In this document: piece after piece, positions 27,782 to 36,042 of the stretch
Numbering within the stretch: position 1 is the first letter of the stretch
How the letters are laid out: each line of letters begins with the position of its first letter
Source of the DNA: Conexibacter arvalis
Lineage (GTDB): Bacteria; Actinomycetota; Thermoleophilia; Solirubrobacterales; Solirubrobacteraceae
Assembly (NCBI RefSeq): GCF_014199525.1
Contig: NZ_JACHNU010000002.1
Location: 478,147-542,146 of the forward strand
Length of the DNA stretch: 64,000 nucleotides
Direction of reading: 5' to 3'
The notes under the pieces: model-generated
Told to the model about the DNA's origin: nothing
What the model saw: only the letters and a program-made list of their open reading frames with translations
Databases searched by the model: none
Made by a program: the position numbers and the translations under genes

Positions 27782-28771
27782 TCAGGCGGCGGCGAGCGCC
27801 GGGAGGCCGAACGCCTCGCGCGCCTGGGCGATCGTCTCGGTCCGCTGCAGGCGGTCCTGCAGCTCGGCGCCCTCGCCGAGCCGCTCGACGTACCAGGGGT
27901 AGAACTTGCGCAGGTAGCGCGCCGCGCGCCCCTCGCCGAGATGCTCGACGGCGCGGTCGAGCACCCACGCGACCTCGGTCAGGATCTCCTCGCGGCTCGG
28001 CTCGCCGTCGCGCAGGCCGAGCACCTGCTCGAACAGCCACGGGTTGCCGAGCGAGCCGCGCGCCAGCAGGACGGCCTCGGCGCCGGTGTACTCGAACACC
28101 TCTCTTACGCGCGCGGCGCTTCTGAGCCCGCCGGAGATCAGCACCGGTACCGGCAGCTCCTCGACCAGTCGCCGGGCGAGGTCGTAGTCCGGTCTGCCTC
28201 TGTGCTGCTGGGAGGCGTGGCGCGGGTGGATGCAGAGCCCCGCGATCCCGGCGTCCTCGACGAGCCGGTAGGCGAGCTCGATCCCGTGCCGATCGCCGGG
28301 GCGCATGCCCGGGCGCAGCTTGACGGTGACCGGCAGGCCGCTGCCCTCGCGCGCGGCGACGGCGAGCGCGACCGCCAGCTCCGGGTCCTTCACGAGCGCG
28401 GCGCCGGCGCCGGTCTTGCAGACCTTGGGGACCGGGCAGCCCATGTTGAGGTCGATCAGGTCGGCGCCGGTCTCAGCCGCTCTGGCCGCCGCCGAGCGCA
28501 TGATCTCCGGGTCGTTGCCGAACAGCTGCAGCGACACCGGCCCGCGGACCCGCTCCTCCGGATGGACCCGCAGCAGCTCGGTGCAGGTCTTCTCGTTGCC
28601 GTAGTGGATCGCGTGGCTGGAGACCATCTCGGAGACGGCCAGCCCCGCGCCGTAGCGCTTCGCCTGCAGGCGCACGAACCAGTTGCCGATGCCGGCCAGC
28701 GGCGCCAGCACGACGCGATTCGGGATCTCGACGCCGCCGAGCGTCCAGGAGTCGTGGAGGGAACGGGTCAC
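27782..28771 (-). CDS. dusB: tRNA-dihydrouridine synthase (DusB-like)
   Basis: 329 residues of an FMN TIM-barrel enzyme that reduces uridines in the tRNA D-loop. Motifs: VLAPLAGIGNWFVRLQAKRY, DLNMGCPVPKVCKTGAGAAL with the catalytic Cys, the HPRHASQQHRGRPDYDLARR RNA-contact loop, and VLLARGSLGNPWLFEQVLGL for phosphate binding. Neighbourhood with lysS matches the dusB-lysS order of Bacillus, which supports DusB over other Dus types. AGA codons are frequent among its arginines. Confidence 0.92.
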   Translation of the reverse strand: MTRSLHDSWTLGGVEIPNRVVLAPLAGIGNWFVRLQAKRYGAGLAVSEMVSSHAIHYGNEKTCTELLRVHPEERVRGPVSLQLFGNDPEIMRSAAARAAETGADLIDLNMGCPVPKVCKTGAGAALVKDPELAVALAVAAREGSGLPVTVKLRPGMRPGDRHGIELAYRLVEDAGIAGLCIHPRHASQQHRGRPDYDLARRLVEELPVPVLISGGLRSAARVREVFEYTGAEAVLLARGSLGNPWLFEQVLGLRDGEPSREEILTEVAWVLDRAVEHLGEGRAARYLRKFYPWYVERLGEGAELQDRLQRTETIAQAREAFGLPALAAA

Positions 28772-28796
28772 GGGAGACGATGGTAGCCGCGCGCGA

Positions 28797-29561
28797 CTAC
28801 CGGTTGCGCTCGTGCAGCAGGCGCAGGCCGGTGAGGGTGAGGAGGTCGTCGGTCTCGTCGATCTCCTCGGTGAAGGGGACGATCGCCTGGGCGAGGCCGC
28901 CGGTCGCGATCGTCGCGGTCTCCTCCCCCAGCTCGTCGCGCAGACGGCGGACGATGCCGTCGACCTGGCCGGCGAAGCCGTAGACGATCCCGGAGCGGAT
29001 CGCGTCGACGGTCGTCTTGCCGATCAGCGTCCGCGGTTCGACGAGGTCGATCTTCGGCAGCGCCGCGGCGCGCTCGGTCAACGCCTCCATCGAGATCTCG
29101 ACGCCGGGGGCGATGATGCCGCCAAGGTACTCGCCGTCGGCCGAGACGGGGTCGAACGTGATCGCGGTGCCGAAGTCGACGACGACGCAGGCCTCGCCGA
29201 TGCGCTCGTAGGCGGCGACGGCGTTGACGAGCCGGTCGGCGCCGATCTCGCGCGGGTTCTCGTAGCGGATCGGCATCCCGGTCTTGATGCCGGGACCGAC
29301 GACGAGGGTCTGGTGGCCGAGGTAGCGCTCGCCGACGACGCGCCATTCGGCGCCGAGCTGCGGCACGGTGCTGGAGACGATCGACGCCTGCACGTCGCCG
29401 AATCCGAGGCCGCGCAGGCCGAGCAGGTTGGCGAGCTTGGCGCCGAGCTCGTCTGCGGTCGACTCGCGCACCGTCGCGAAGCGCCAGTGCTGCGTCAGCT
29501 CCTCGCCGTCGAAGGTTCCGAAGTGGGTCTGCGTGTTGCCGACGTCGAGCACGAGGAGCAT
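28797..29561 (-). CDS. coaX: Type III pantothenate kinase
   Basis: 254 residues of the ASKHA-fold kinase making 4'-phosphopantothenate, the first step of CoA synthesis. The P-loop-like VLDVGNTQTHFGTFDGEEL opens the protein. GADRLVNAVAAY, VVDFGTAITFDPVSADGEYL and ATGGLAQAIVPF follow. The start is the ATG at 29561. It is read in the same direction as dus, 26 bases away. Confidence 0.95.
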   Translation of the reverse strand: MLLVLDVGNTQTHFGTFDGEELTQHWRFATVRESTADELGAKLANLLGLRGLGFGDVQASIVSSTVPQLGAEWRVVGERYLGHQTLVVGPGIKTGMPIRYENPREIGADRLVNAVAAYERIGEACVVVDFGTAITFDPVSADGEYLGGIIAPGVEISMEALTERAAALPKIDLVEPRTLIGKTTVDAIRSGIVYGFAGQVDGIVRRLRDELGEETATIATGGLAQAIVPFTEEIDETDDLLTLTGLRLLHERNR

Positions 29562-29616
29562 GACCGGGGCATTATCACGGCTCGGTCGCGGCGATGACGC
29601 GTCACGCGCCAGAACG

Positions 29617-29647
29617 GACGCGGCCGGGCGAGTCGCCCGGCCGCGTC
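29617..29647 (-). terminator. Strong inverted repeat between secreted-protein island and coaX
   Basis: A perfect 14-base repeat (GACGCGGCCGGGCG, AGT, CGCCCGGCCGCGTC), about 66 bases after the stop of the large exported protein and before coaX. No U-tract. Confidence 0.6.
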
Positions 29648-29712
29648 GTCCATCTGGTTCTGCGCAGCCGCGGCGGGCTCGGCGTCGCTCCGAGCCCGCG
29701 TGGCCGGTCAGC

Positions 29713-32616
29713 TCAGCGCGCGCTGCGCGCCGCGCCGCGCTTCTTGGCGGCGCGCTTGGCGCCTCTGCCTCTCTTCGCCTTCGCCGACTGTCTGGCGCTC
29801 TTGCAGCCGGCGACCTTCATCCGCTGGTTGACGTTGACCCGCTTGCCGCTCTGCGCGCGGAAGGCCAATCTCGCGACGGAGGCCTTGCGCACTCTCGCGG
29901 TGCAGAAGTTGCCGATCGCGCCGACCGCGCCCCGCTTGCCGGCCACGAGCGACAGCTTGAAGCTCGTGATCGGGACGTCCGGGATCGTGTCGAAGGCGGT
30001 CCGCAGCGTCAGGTTGCGGTTGATCGTGATCTTCCCGGTCACGTCGACCGCGACCAGCGACGCCGTCCCCTGACCTCTCAGCCGGACGACCATGTCCGGC
30101 AGTCTGCGGGCCGGGTTGCGGACGAGGTAGATCGGGCCGGTCAGCGGCTCCTGCAGGAGCGGCGTGACGGCGGTCGCCGAGCCGATGCTCTGCGGGCATC
30201 TGTCGGCGATGAACTGCTCCATCGTGCACGCCTTGTCGTTGTTGATGACTTCGAGGCGCGCGTTGACCGTCCGCGGCAGGTCGACCCGAACGAGCCGGTT
30301 GTTGGCCTGGCCGGGGGTCATCTTCAGCGTCGCGGTCAGCGGCATCGTCAACCCGTTGCGCGGTGACCGTCTGGCGTTGCCCGCCGTCAGCGTCAGCTTC
30401 GGCTTGAACGGCAGCGCGGCGCAGTCGGCCACCTGGAAGCGCGCCGAGCGCGCGACCTCGGTGCCGGTCTGCGAGCCGATCACGCCGTCGACCGAGGCGC
30501 GCGAGCAGTTGGTCGGGTTGACCATGAACTGGTCGCGATCCATCGTCACGTTGAGCGTCCGCAGGTTCAGCGGCACGCCCTCGAGGATCGTCGGCATCGG
30601 GTCGGAGGCGATCGTCAGCGACGTGTCGTTGCGGTCGATCGCCACCGCCGCGCGCACCACGACGGTGCCGAGGTCGAACGGCCCGGCGATCGCCGGCACG
30701 ACGATCGAGAGGCTGTACGGCGCGCCCTTGTACGGGCCGCCCATGTAGACGCGGCCGCCGAGGTGGTACGGCGAGGCGCCGGCGCCCGCGCCGACCGTTA
30801 CCGACCCGACCCGCGACTGCTCGCCGCAGGCGCCGTTGGCGGCGGCGGAGTCGTCGCACAGCGGCACGTCGCCGACGCGCGCGAGCAAGCCCTTGGGCAT
30901 CTCGACGCGCAGCGTGCGCAGCACCTGCGGCCCGCCGGCCCGCCGCAGCGTCAGCGAGAAGGCGCCCGACTTGCCCGCGACCGCGTTCTGCACGCCGGCG
31001 CTGAACGACGGCGCGAAGACGTCAGGACCGCAGCCCTCGATGTTGAACGTCGAGCTCGAGCTCACGACGGCACCGGTGTGGGCCGTGATCTCGGTCGTGG
31101 TCGTCTTCGGCCCGCACGTGGCCGGGTTGACGAGCGGCGCGCGGTCGCCGCCGCGCAGAGACATCCGAAGGTTGCTGAACGGCAGCTGCGGGTTGTTGTC
31201 GAAGATCGCCGTGATCTGCCCCGTCTGCGGATCGCGCAGCACGGTGCCCGGCAGCTTGATGACGATGCCGGAGCCGCGCGCCTCGATCAGCAGCCGGAAG
31301 AGGTTCCCCGGCTGCGGCGAGCGCAGGAAGACGTCGCCGACGAGCGGATTGGGGAGCAGCGGCGTGTCGATCGCGACCGAGCCGATCTTCGACGTCTCGG
31401 GGCAGACCGCGGCCTCAGCCGTGCCGAGCTTCGTCGCCGCGTCCGAGCAGCCGTCCAGACCCCACGCCGACGGCGGCGAGATCGCGACGCCCTCCGGCAG
31501 TCTGACCTGGACCTTTCTGACCGTCGGCGACGACAGCCCGTCCGGATCGTCGTTCTGCTTGACCTTCAGGTCGATGTCGAACCCGGCAGGCTCGTCAGGC
31601 CGCCCATGCTGCGGCTTGAGCTGCAGCCCGGCCTCGAATCTCAGCGCCTCGCAGCCGGTCGGCTGCGGCACCGGAGCCGAAGCCGTGACCCATCTGTCCT
31701 GGTCATACCAAGAACGAGCTCTCAACTCGGAGCGGAGCGACCCGTTACAGGCCGACGGCGCCGTCAGGAATGGGCGGCGCGGGTGAGGGTTCGTCGCTCC
31801 GGGCGCGCCGTTCGCGTCGAGGCGTTCGTAGTCATGCACCGGATCGGCGGGCACGCCCCAAAGGGTGAGCATAACGCCGCCGATGTCGGCGAAGCCTGTC
31901 GCGTTTCTGACCACCGCCCGGATGCCATAGTCGCTTTCACCACGCACACCGACGCGGATCTCCGTGATCGCATTGAAGACCTTGAACGCGAACGCCGCGG
32001 CATGGTTTCTGTCCGGCACGATGCTGAACACGGGGATCGGCGTCCACCCGTCGTAAGGGCCGTTCGCGGTACCGCTGCTGAGAACCCAAGCGATGCCAAC
32101 CTGCGTGTCGGGTGGGCAGCCGTACCCATAGGGCACCTCGTCGTACAGCGTGCCTCGCGGGCACTGAGGCAAGACCTGCGGGTTGCCATAGAAGCCGACC
32201 GGGAGATCGAGCGTCATGTCTTTCATCGACGCGACGATCTCTCTCCCCTCGCGTGTCACCGTGCGGTCGAACGAGAAGAAGGTGGTCAAGTCGGGATGGG
32301 CCCCGGCCTGCGTCGCAGGCGTCAGCGCCGGCGGAGGCGGCAGTGGATCGCCGTTCATCATCGCGTTGAACCAGTCCTCCAGATACGGCGCCGGTGCGTG
32401 AAGCGTGGTCGAGAACGACTCCACGCCGAACTCGGCCTGCGCCGGCTGGGCCGCGACCAGCGCAGCGAGTGCCGCAAACGCTGCGACGAGCCACCGCACC
32501 GCTCGCCCACGTCCTTCGCGGGCCGATGTCCCGCTCGCCGCCATGCCCCTCGTCTCCTCGTCTCGTGCCGTGATCCGCGGCGATGTCCGCATCGACTGTC
32601 CGGCGAACGTCATCAT
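29713..32616 (-). CDS. Large exported protein with repeated Cys-bracketed modules and basic C-terminal tail
   Basis: 967 residues from the first ATG, which overlaps the upstream gene's stop (ATGATGA) and has AAGGGGG at good spacing. A second ATG at 32544 gives 943 residues with a more usual signal peptide (WLVAAFAALAALVAAQPAQA). No family is recognised. The mature part has three related modules of about 130-190 residues. Each begins with a Cys and an IGS-type motif (CPETSKIGSVAIDTPLLPNP, CGEQSRVGSVTVG, CPQSIGSATAVTPLLQEPLT), continues with beta-rich sequence (VFLRSPQPG, VYMGGPYKG, IYLVRNPAR) and ends near a conserved NPATC/NPTNC-type Cys. The last 30 residues are almost all Lys, Arg and Ala. 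Probably a cell-surface protein. AGA codons abound and the 5' third is lower in GC. Confidence 0.8.
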   Translation of the reverse strand: MMTFAGQSMRTSPRITARDEETRGMAASGTSAREGRGRAVRWLVAAFAALAALVAAQPAQAEFGVESFSTTLHAPAPYLEDWFNAMMNGDPLPPPPALTPATQAGAHPDLTTFFSFDRTVTREGREIVASMKDMTLDLPVGFYGNPQVLPQCPRGTLYDEVPYGYGCPPDTQVGIAWVLSSGTANGPYDGWTPIPVFSIVPDRNHAAAFAFKVFNAITEIRVGVRGESDYGIRAVVRNATGFADIGGVMLTLWGVPADPVHDYERLDANGAPGATNPHPRRPFLTAPSACNGSLRSELRARSWYDQDRWVTASAPVPQPTGCEALRFEAGLQLKPQHGRPDEPAGFDIDLKVKQNDDPDGLSSPTVRKVQVRLPEGVAISPPSAWGLDGCSDAATKLGTAEAAVCPETSKIGSVAIDTPLLPNPLVGDVFLRSPQPGNLFRLLIEARGSGIVIKLPGTVLRDPQTGQITAIFDNNPQLPFSNLRMSLRGGDRAPLVNPATCGPKTTTTEITAHTGAVVSSSSTFNIEGCGPDVFAPSFSAGVQNAVAGKSGAFSLTLRRAGGPQVLRTLRVEMPKGLLARVGDVPLCDDSAAANGACGEQSRVGSVTVGAGAGASPYHLGGRVYMGGPYKGAPYSLSIVVPAIAGPFDLGTVVVRAAVAIDRNDTSLTIASDPMPTILEGVPLNLRTLNVTMDRDQFMVNPTNCSRASVDGVIGSQTGTEVARSARFQVADCAALPFKPKLTLTAGNARRSPRNGLTMPLTATLKMTPGQANNRLVRVDLPRTVNARLEVINNDKACTMEQFIADRCPQSIGSATAVTPLLQEPLTGPIYLVRNPARRLPDMVVRLRGQGTASLVAVDVTGKITINRNLTLRTAFDTIPDVPITSFKLSLVAGKRGAVGAIGNFCTARVRKASVARLAFRAQSGKRVNVNQRMKVAGCKSARQSAKAKRGRGAKRAAKKRGAARSAR

Positions 32617-34832
32617 CGTGCCCCCTTCGCTCTGGATGACAGACGCAGAACGAAGCCTCGGGACACCGTGCCAGTGGTGCGCGACGATCTCGCCTCGATG
32701 CGGACTCGCAGCGCGCCGGCCGAAGCCAATGCTCTCCGCGCCCGCCGCGTGAGCGCAACCCGGACCTTCGCGGTACCAGCCTTGTTCAACGCCTTAGCGG
32801 CGCGCGCACTCCTGACCCAGCGACCGCCCATGCGGACACGCAACGTGACGTTGACCTTGGCCTTCGTCGTCGTGCGGACGCGGACCACCGTCGCGCCGGT
32901 GCGCGCGAACCGCTTGCGCGCCGCGGTGCCGATCGGCTGCAGCCGCAGCGACGGGAGCGCGATCGCGGGCTCGTCGACATTGCCAACTCCGTCCAGCAAC
33001 TCGCTGGCCGGTGTGGCGAAGTCCGGCACCGGCGCGGGCAGCACGCACGCAGTGCCTCTGCACGGGATCACCGGATCTTCTGGCAGCGGCGGAAAGCCGC
33101 CACCGCGGCGCGCAGTGTAGACGTCGTTCAGATCGTCAATGTCGTCATCGGCGAGCTGCTCGCGCGTGACGAAGAAGACGTCGATGCCGTCGTCGGAGCT
33201 GTCGCCGTAATGGCTGTTGACGGATCCGCGGCCGGACGAGATCAGGAGCGGCTCGTGACCGTCGAAGGCGTACACGTCGCGCACGCCGTTGACATCCGCC
33301 TCCACGAGCCGGTCCGCGGTCGTGAAGTAGACCTCGCCGTCATCGCTGAGGTTCCGGCCGACGATGCCGATGTTGAGCAGCGTGTCGGTCTCCGCCGCCG
33401 ATCCGTCGGGGCGGCAAGAGGCGCAGAGCAGCTCGCCCTCCTGGGCGTCGTACCGGTAGACGACGCGATTGCCTCCCGTCAGCGCTCCGTTGACGGATGC
33501 AGCCGTCTCGAACAGCGCGAAGCGCCCGTCGCGCCCAACGCGCTCGATTCTCGGCGCGCCGCCGCCGAAGGCTGCGACCAGTCTGGTGCCACCCGTCTCG
33601 CTCCAGACGTAGCCGTTGAAGGTGCCAGCGTCGGCGGTCAATCTCTGGTTGGAGACGAAGTACACATGGGTGCCGTCGCCCGAGATCATCGCGCTGGAGA
33701 TTGCGACGTTGGTGCCGCCGATCGACGCCGAGGTGACCTGGCTGAGTCTTCCGTCGGCGAAGGTGTAGCGATAGATGCCGCCACCTTGTGTCGCGTCGTC
33801 GGCGAGCATCTCGGTGCTGCTGAAGTAGACGGCGCTCCCATCCGGTTTGGCGCCGAGGAACCGCGTGGCGGTCGGGTGCGTGCCGGCCGGCGTGCCGCCG
33901 GACGCGGACCGCTGCGACGTCGTGTAGGCGATGGTCGTGTTCCCGTCGATGCGCGCGAACAGTCTGCCGAGCTGGGTCGGAAGCGCCGTCGCCTGCCAGA
34001 AGACGACCGAGCCGTCGTCGGAGACGTTGTGCATCCCGCCGTGGGGAAGGCGGACCTCGAAGGTCTGGACGGATGACATCGACGTGCGCTGGTCACTCTG
34101 CTGCGTCGCGGCGGGGGCGACCGGATCGTCATCCGAGTTGCGCGAGACGAGCGTGATGGCGCCGTCACGCCACTGATAGACCCCACCGTTGGTCGGAGCG
34201 TCTGGCGTGAGCGGATCAGCCTGTCGGAACGTGATGACGCTGAGATCGTTCGTAACGCCCGCCATGTATGGCTTGCTGCCGGCAGCGTCGTGTCCTGACT
34301 CCGCTGCGCTCACGAGCCGCGCCTCACCGGAGGAGATGTCGAGCAGGTAGAGATCCTGCTCCTCGTCCTCGTCGCGCTCCTCGAGCGCGTACGGCGTCTT
34401 CACGAGCGCAGTCGCCCCGTCGGACGACGTAGCGAGGACGACAGCCTCCTTGTTGGAATCGAGCCCCGACACGATGCGGGTCTTGGGCGTGACAGCGTCG
34501 TTCCACCAATGCGTCGCCGTACGCGACGCGCGGAGCGGCGTCCGCACGCCGAAGCTGTGCTGGCCTTCTACGGCGCCGTAGAGCGTGTAGTTGATGCTGC
34601 CGCCGTCGTCGGCGACCGCGAAGATGTCCTGCGCTGCCGAGGTGCCCTTCTGTGCCGGCGAGACACGCTCGTAGACTCGTCCGTCCGATCCGGGCTCCGC
34701 GGCGACGGCTCCCGTAGCGAGCGCCGAGGCGACGCCTGTGGCGAGCAGCGCCGAGCGCGCCGCCCTGACGGCAGCCGCCCGTGCGCCCGGCGCAGCGGGC
34801 ACTGGCCGAACTGACGACCATCGTTCGTCCAT
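32613..34832 (-). CDS. Exported beta-propeller-like (WD40/PD40-type repeat) protein
   Basis: 739 residues from the ATG at 34832, chosen because AAAGAGGAGAG lies at ideal spacing; the frame stays open upstream. The N-terminus has an Ala-rich export signal (ARSALLATGVASALATGAVA). The body repeats blade-like units of the TolB/PD40 type: a DDG or DG turn followed by aromatic strands (SDDGSVVFWQATALP, PDGSAVYFSSTEML, GDGTHVYFVSNQRL, DDGEVYFTTADRL, DDGIDVFFVTREQL). It ends in a basic Ig-like tail (VRVRTTTKAKVNVTLRVRMG, SSRAKGAR) like other large exported proteins of this lineage. Ligand unknown. It is coupled to the next exported protein by an ATGATGA overlap, so the two may work together on the surface. 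GC content is below that of flanking housekeeping genes. Confidence 0.82.
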   Translation of the reverse strand: MDERWSSVRPVPAAPGARAAAVRAARSALLATGVASALATGAVAAEPGSDGRVYERVSPAQKGTSAAQDIFAVADDGGSINYTLYGAVEGQHSFGVRTPLRASRTATHWWNDAVTPKTRIVSGLDSNKEAVVLATSSDGATALVKTPYALEERDEDEEQDLYLLDISSGEARLVSAAESGHDAAGSKPYMAGVTNDLSVITFRQADPLTPDAPTNGGVYQWRDGAITLVSRNSDDDPVAPAATQQSDQRTSMSSVQTFEVRLPHGGMHNVSDDGSVVFWQATALPTQLGRLFARIDGNTTIAYTTSQRSASGGTPAGTHPTATRFLGAKPDGSAVYFSSTEMLADDATQGGGIYRYTFADGRLSQVTSASIGGTNVAISSAMISGDGTHVYFVSNQRLTADAGTFNGYVWSETGGTRLVAAFGGGAPRIERVGRDGRFALFETAASVNGALTGGNRVVYRYDAQEGELLCASCRPDGSAAETDTLLNIGIVGRNLSDDGEVYFTTADRLVEADVNGVRDVYAFDGHEPLLISSGRGSVNSHYGDSSDDGIDVFFVTREQLADDDIDDLNDVYTARRGGGFPPLPEDPVIPCRGTACVLPAPVPDFATPASELLDGVGNVDEPAIALPSLRLQPIGTAARKRFARTGATVVRVRTTTKAKVNVTLRVRMGGRWVRSARAAKALNKAGTAKVRVALTRRARRALASAGALRVRIEARSSRTTGTVSRGFVLRLSSRAKGAR

Positions 34833-35010
34833 CTCTCCTCTTTCCTCGTGCGACCGAATGGCGCCACAGGGTCGTGCGACCTTCCCCTGGTGCCCCTCGC
34901 GCCAAGCGTAAACACACACGGCTCCAAAGTCCAACAGGGGTCCGTCAGGCCACGACGAGATTCGTCGCATCCCCCGAGCCCCGTTGGTCTCGATCCCGCC
35001 AGACACGCGC

Positions 35011-35035
35011 ACGGGGCGGCCGTCGGCCGCCCCGT
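35011..35035 (-). terminator. Inverted repeat downstream of the 179-residue secreted-protein gene
   Basis: ACGGGGCGGCC, GTC, GGCCGCCCCGT: an 11-base perfect stem 46 bases past the stop on the minus strand, separating this gene from the beta-propeller gene. Confidence 0.6.
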
Positions 35036-35080
35036 ACGTACTGCGGATGCTGAGTGAATCAGTCGCCGAAGCGGCCGGGG

Positions 35081-35620
35081 TCAGAGCTGGACCGGCACAC
35101 CGAACTGGTCGACGACGTTGTAGGTGCCCACGACGGGCTGGCTGCTGCCGCAGAGCGAGCTGCCCGCGGTACGCGTGAGCGAGCCGCTGAGGACGACGTC
35201 ACCCGACATCGGATCGTACAGCCCGCTGACCGCCCCCTCGAAGGTGCAGCTCAGGAGACCCCACCGGAGCGTGACGTTGATGTCCGAGAGCGTCATGTTG
35301 CCGGCACCGTCGATGTCGAGCGCCCACGGCAGGCCGTTCGCCGTCACGGTCGAGCTGCTGCCAAGCGTTCTGCAGCCGCTGAAGCTGGCCGCGGTGACGG
35401 GACCGCCGCCGCCGTTGCCGACGCCGTTGTCGTAGCCGACCACGCCGCTCACGGTGCTGCCGGTGCAGTGAGAGATCGAGCCGAGCTGGATCTGCGGCGA
35501 GACGAGCGTGCCTATGACCGGATCGCCGACGCTGATGCCGTCCAGCGCTGCAGCGTTGGCGGAGAACAGCATGACGCCAGCGGTGGCCGCCGCGAGGGCG
35601 GCGCCGAGGAACTTACGCAT
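35081..35620 (-). CDS. Small secreted protein, 179 aa, unknown function
   Basis: A clear Sec signal peptide (MRKFLGAALAAATAGVMLFS, cleaved after SANA or AAA) leads into a Gly/Ser/Thr-rich beta protein with four Cys (HCTGS, SGCRTLG, LLSCTFEG, SSLCGSS) that could form two disulfides. It ends FGVPVQL. No family is recognised, though the layout resembles small secreted proteins common in Thermoleophilia. AGGAG stands eight bases before the ATG. Upstream lie a perfect 20-base palindrome and a consensus-like promoter about 270 bases away, so expression is probably controlled. Confidence 0.78.
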   Translation of the reverse strand: MRKFLGAALAAATAGVMLFSANAAALDGISVGDPVIGTLVSPQIQLGSISHCTGSTVSGVVGYDNGVGNGGGGPVTAASFSGCRTLGSSSTVTANGLPWALDIDGAGNMTLSDINVTLRWGLLSCTFEGAVSGLYDPMSGDVVLSGSLTRTAGSSLCGSSQPVVGTYNVVDQFGVPVQL

Positions 35621-35638
35621 GAATTACACTCCTGATCG

Positions 35639-35658
35639 GCTCGTTCAATTGAACGAGC
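35639..35658. promoter_or_regulatory. Perfect 20-base palindrome upstream of secreted-protein gene
   Basis: GCTCGTTCAATTGAACGAGC is fully self-complementary, AT-centred and ends 18 bases before the start codon of the minus-strand gene, next to its ribosome site. Perfect symmetry with no loop suits a dimeric repressor's operator better than a terminator. Confidence 0.6.
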
Positions 35659-35888
35659 GACTATTCGATGGATTCGCTTGGAGCCGAGCGCACGGCAACA
35701 TGCACGCCGCGCTTGCGACCCAGCGCATAACGTGTGAATCATCGACGCGCGCAACGGGCGCGCGCCCCCTTCACGACCAAGTCTGGTGCAGCTCCACCCC
35801 CGGAGCTGTCCGACCCCCTTTCCCCTTCGCGACCGTGACGCGGCGCAGATCTCTGGGTGGATGACCCTCTGCGGCCGGCGTCGGGACG

Positions 35889-35918
35889 ACCATAAACCCT
35901 CGCCTTCCCAAAAGTCAA
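35889..35918 (-). promoter_or_regulatory. Sigma-70-like promoter reading towards the secreted-protein gene
   Basis: TTGACT (35918-35913, five of six) and TATGGT (35894-35889, four of six) are separated by 18 bases on the minus strand. If active, the transcript has a leader of about 260 bases before the ATG at 35620. Confidence 0.5.
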
Positions 35919-36042
35919 CTGCAAGTTGCCTCATTCAGACGTTCTGTCGCGGCGGCGCTGAGGCGTCTCACCTTCACTTCATTAGATGGCGAAAGTGGAG
36001 TCATACGGCGCGCAGGCAGCTGAGGAGGCGTACTCTCGCGCG

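Larger units (their letters stand above)
35621..36042. other. 422-base intergenic region with palindrome, promoter and possible long leader
   Basis: AT-richer than the rest of the window. It holds a 20-base palindrome next to the minus-strand gene, a sigma-70-like promoter reading towards it from about 35890-35918, and between them a stretch with a seven-base stem (CAGCTCC/GGAGCTG near 35790-35810). No open frame with a ribosome site is seen. The start of the plus-strand GST-like gene lies at its right edge. Confidence 0.6.
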
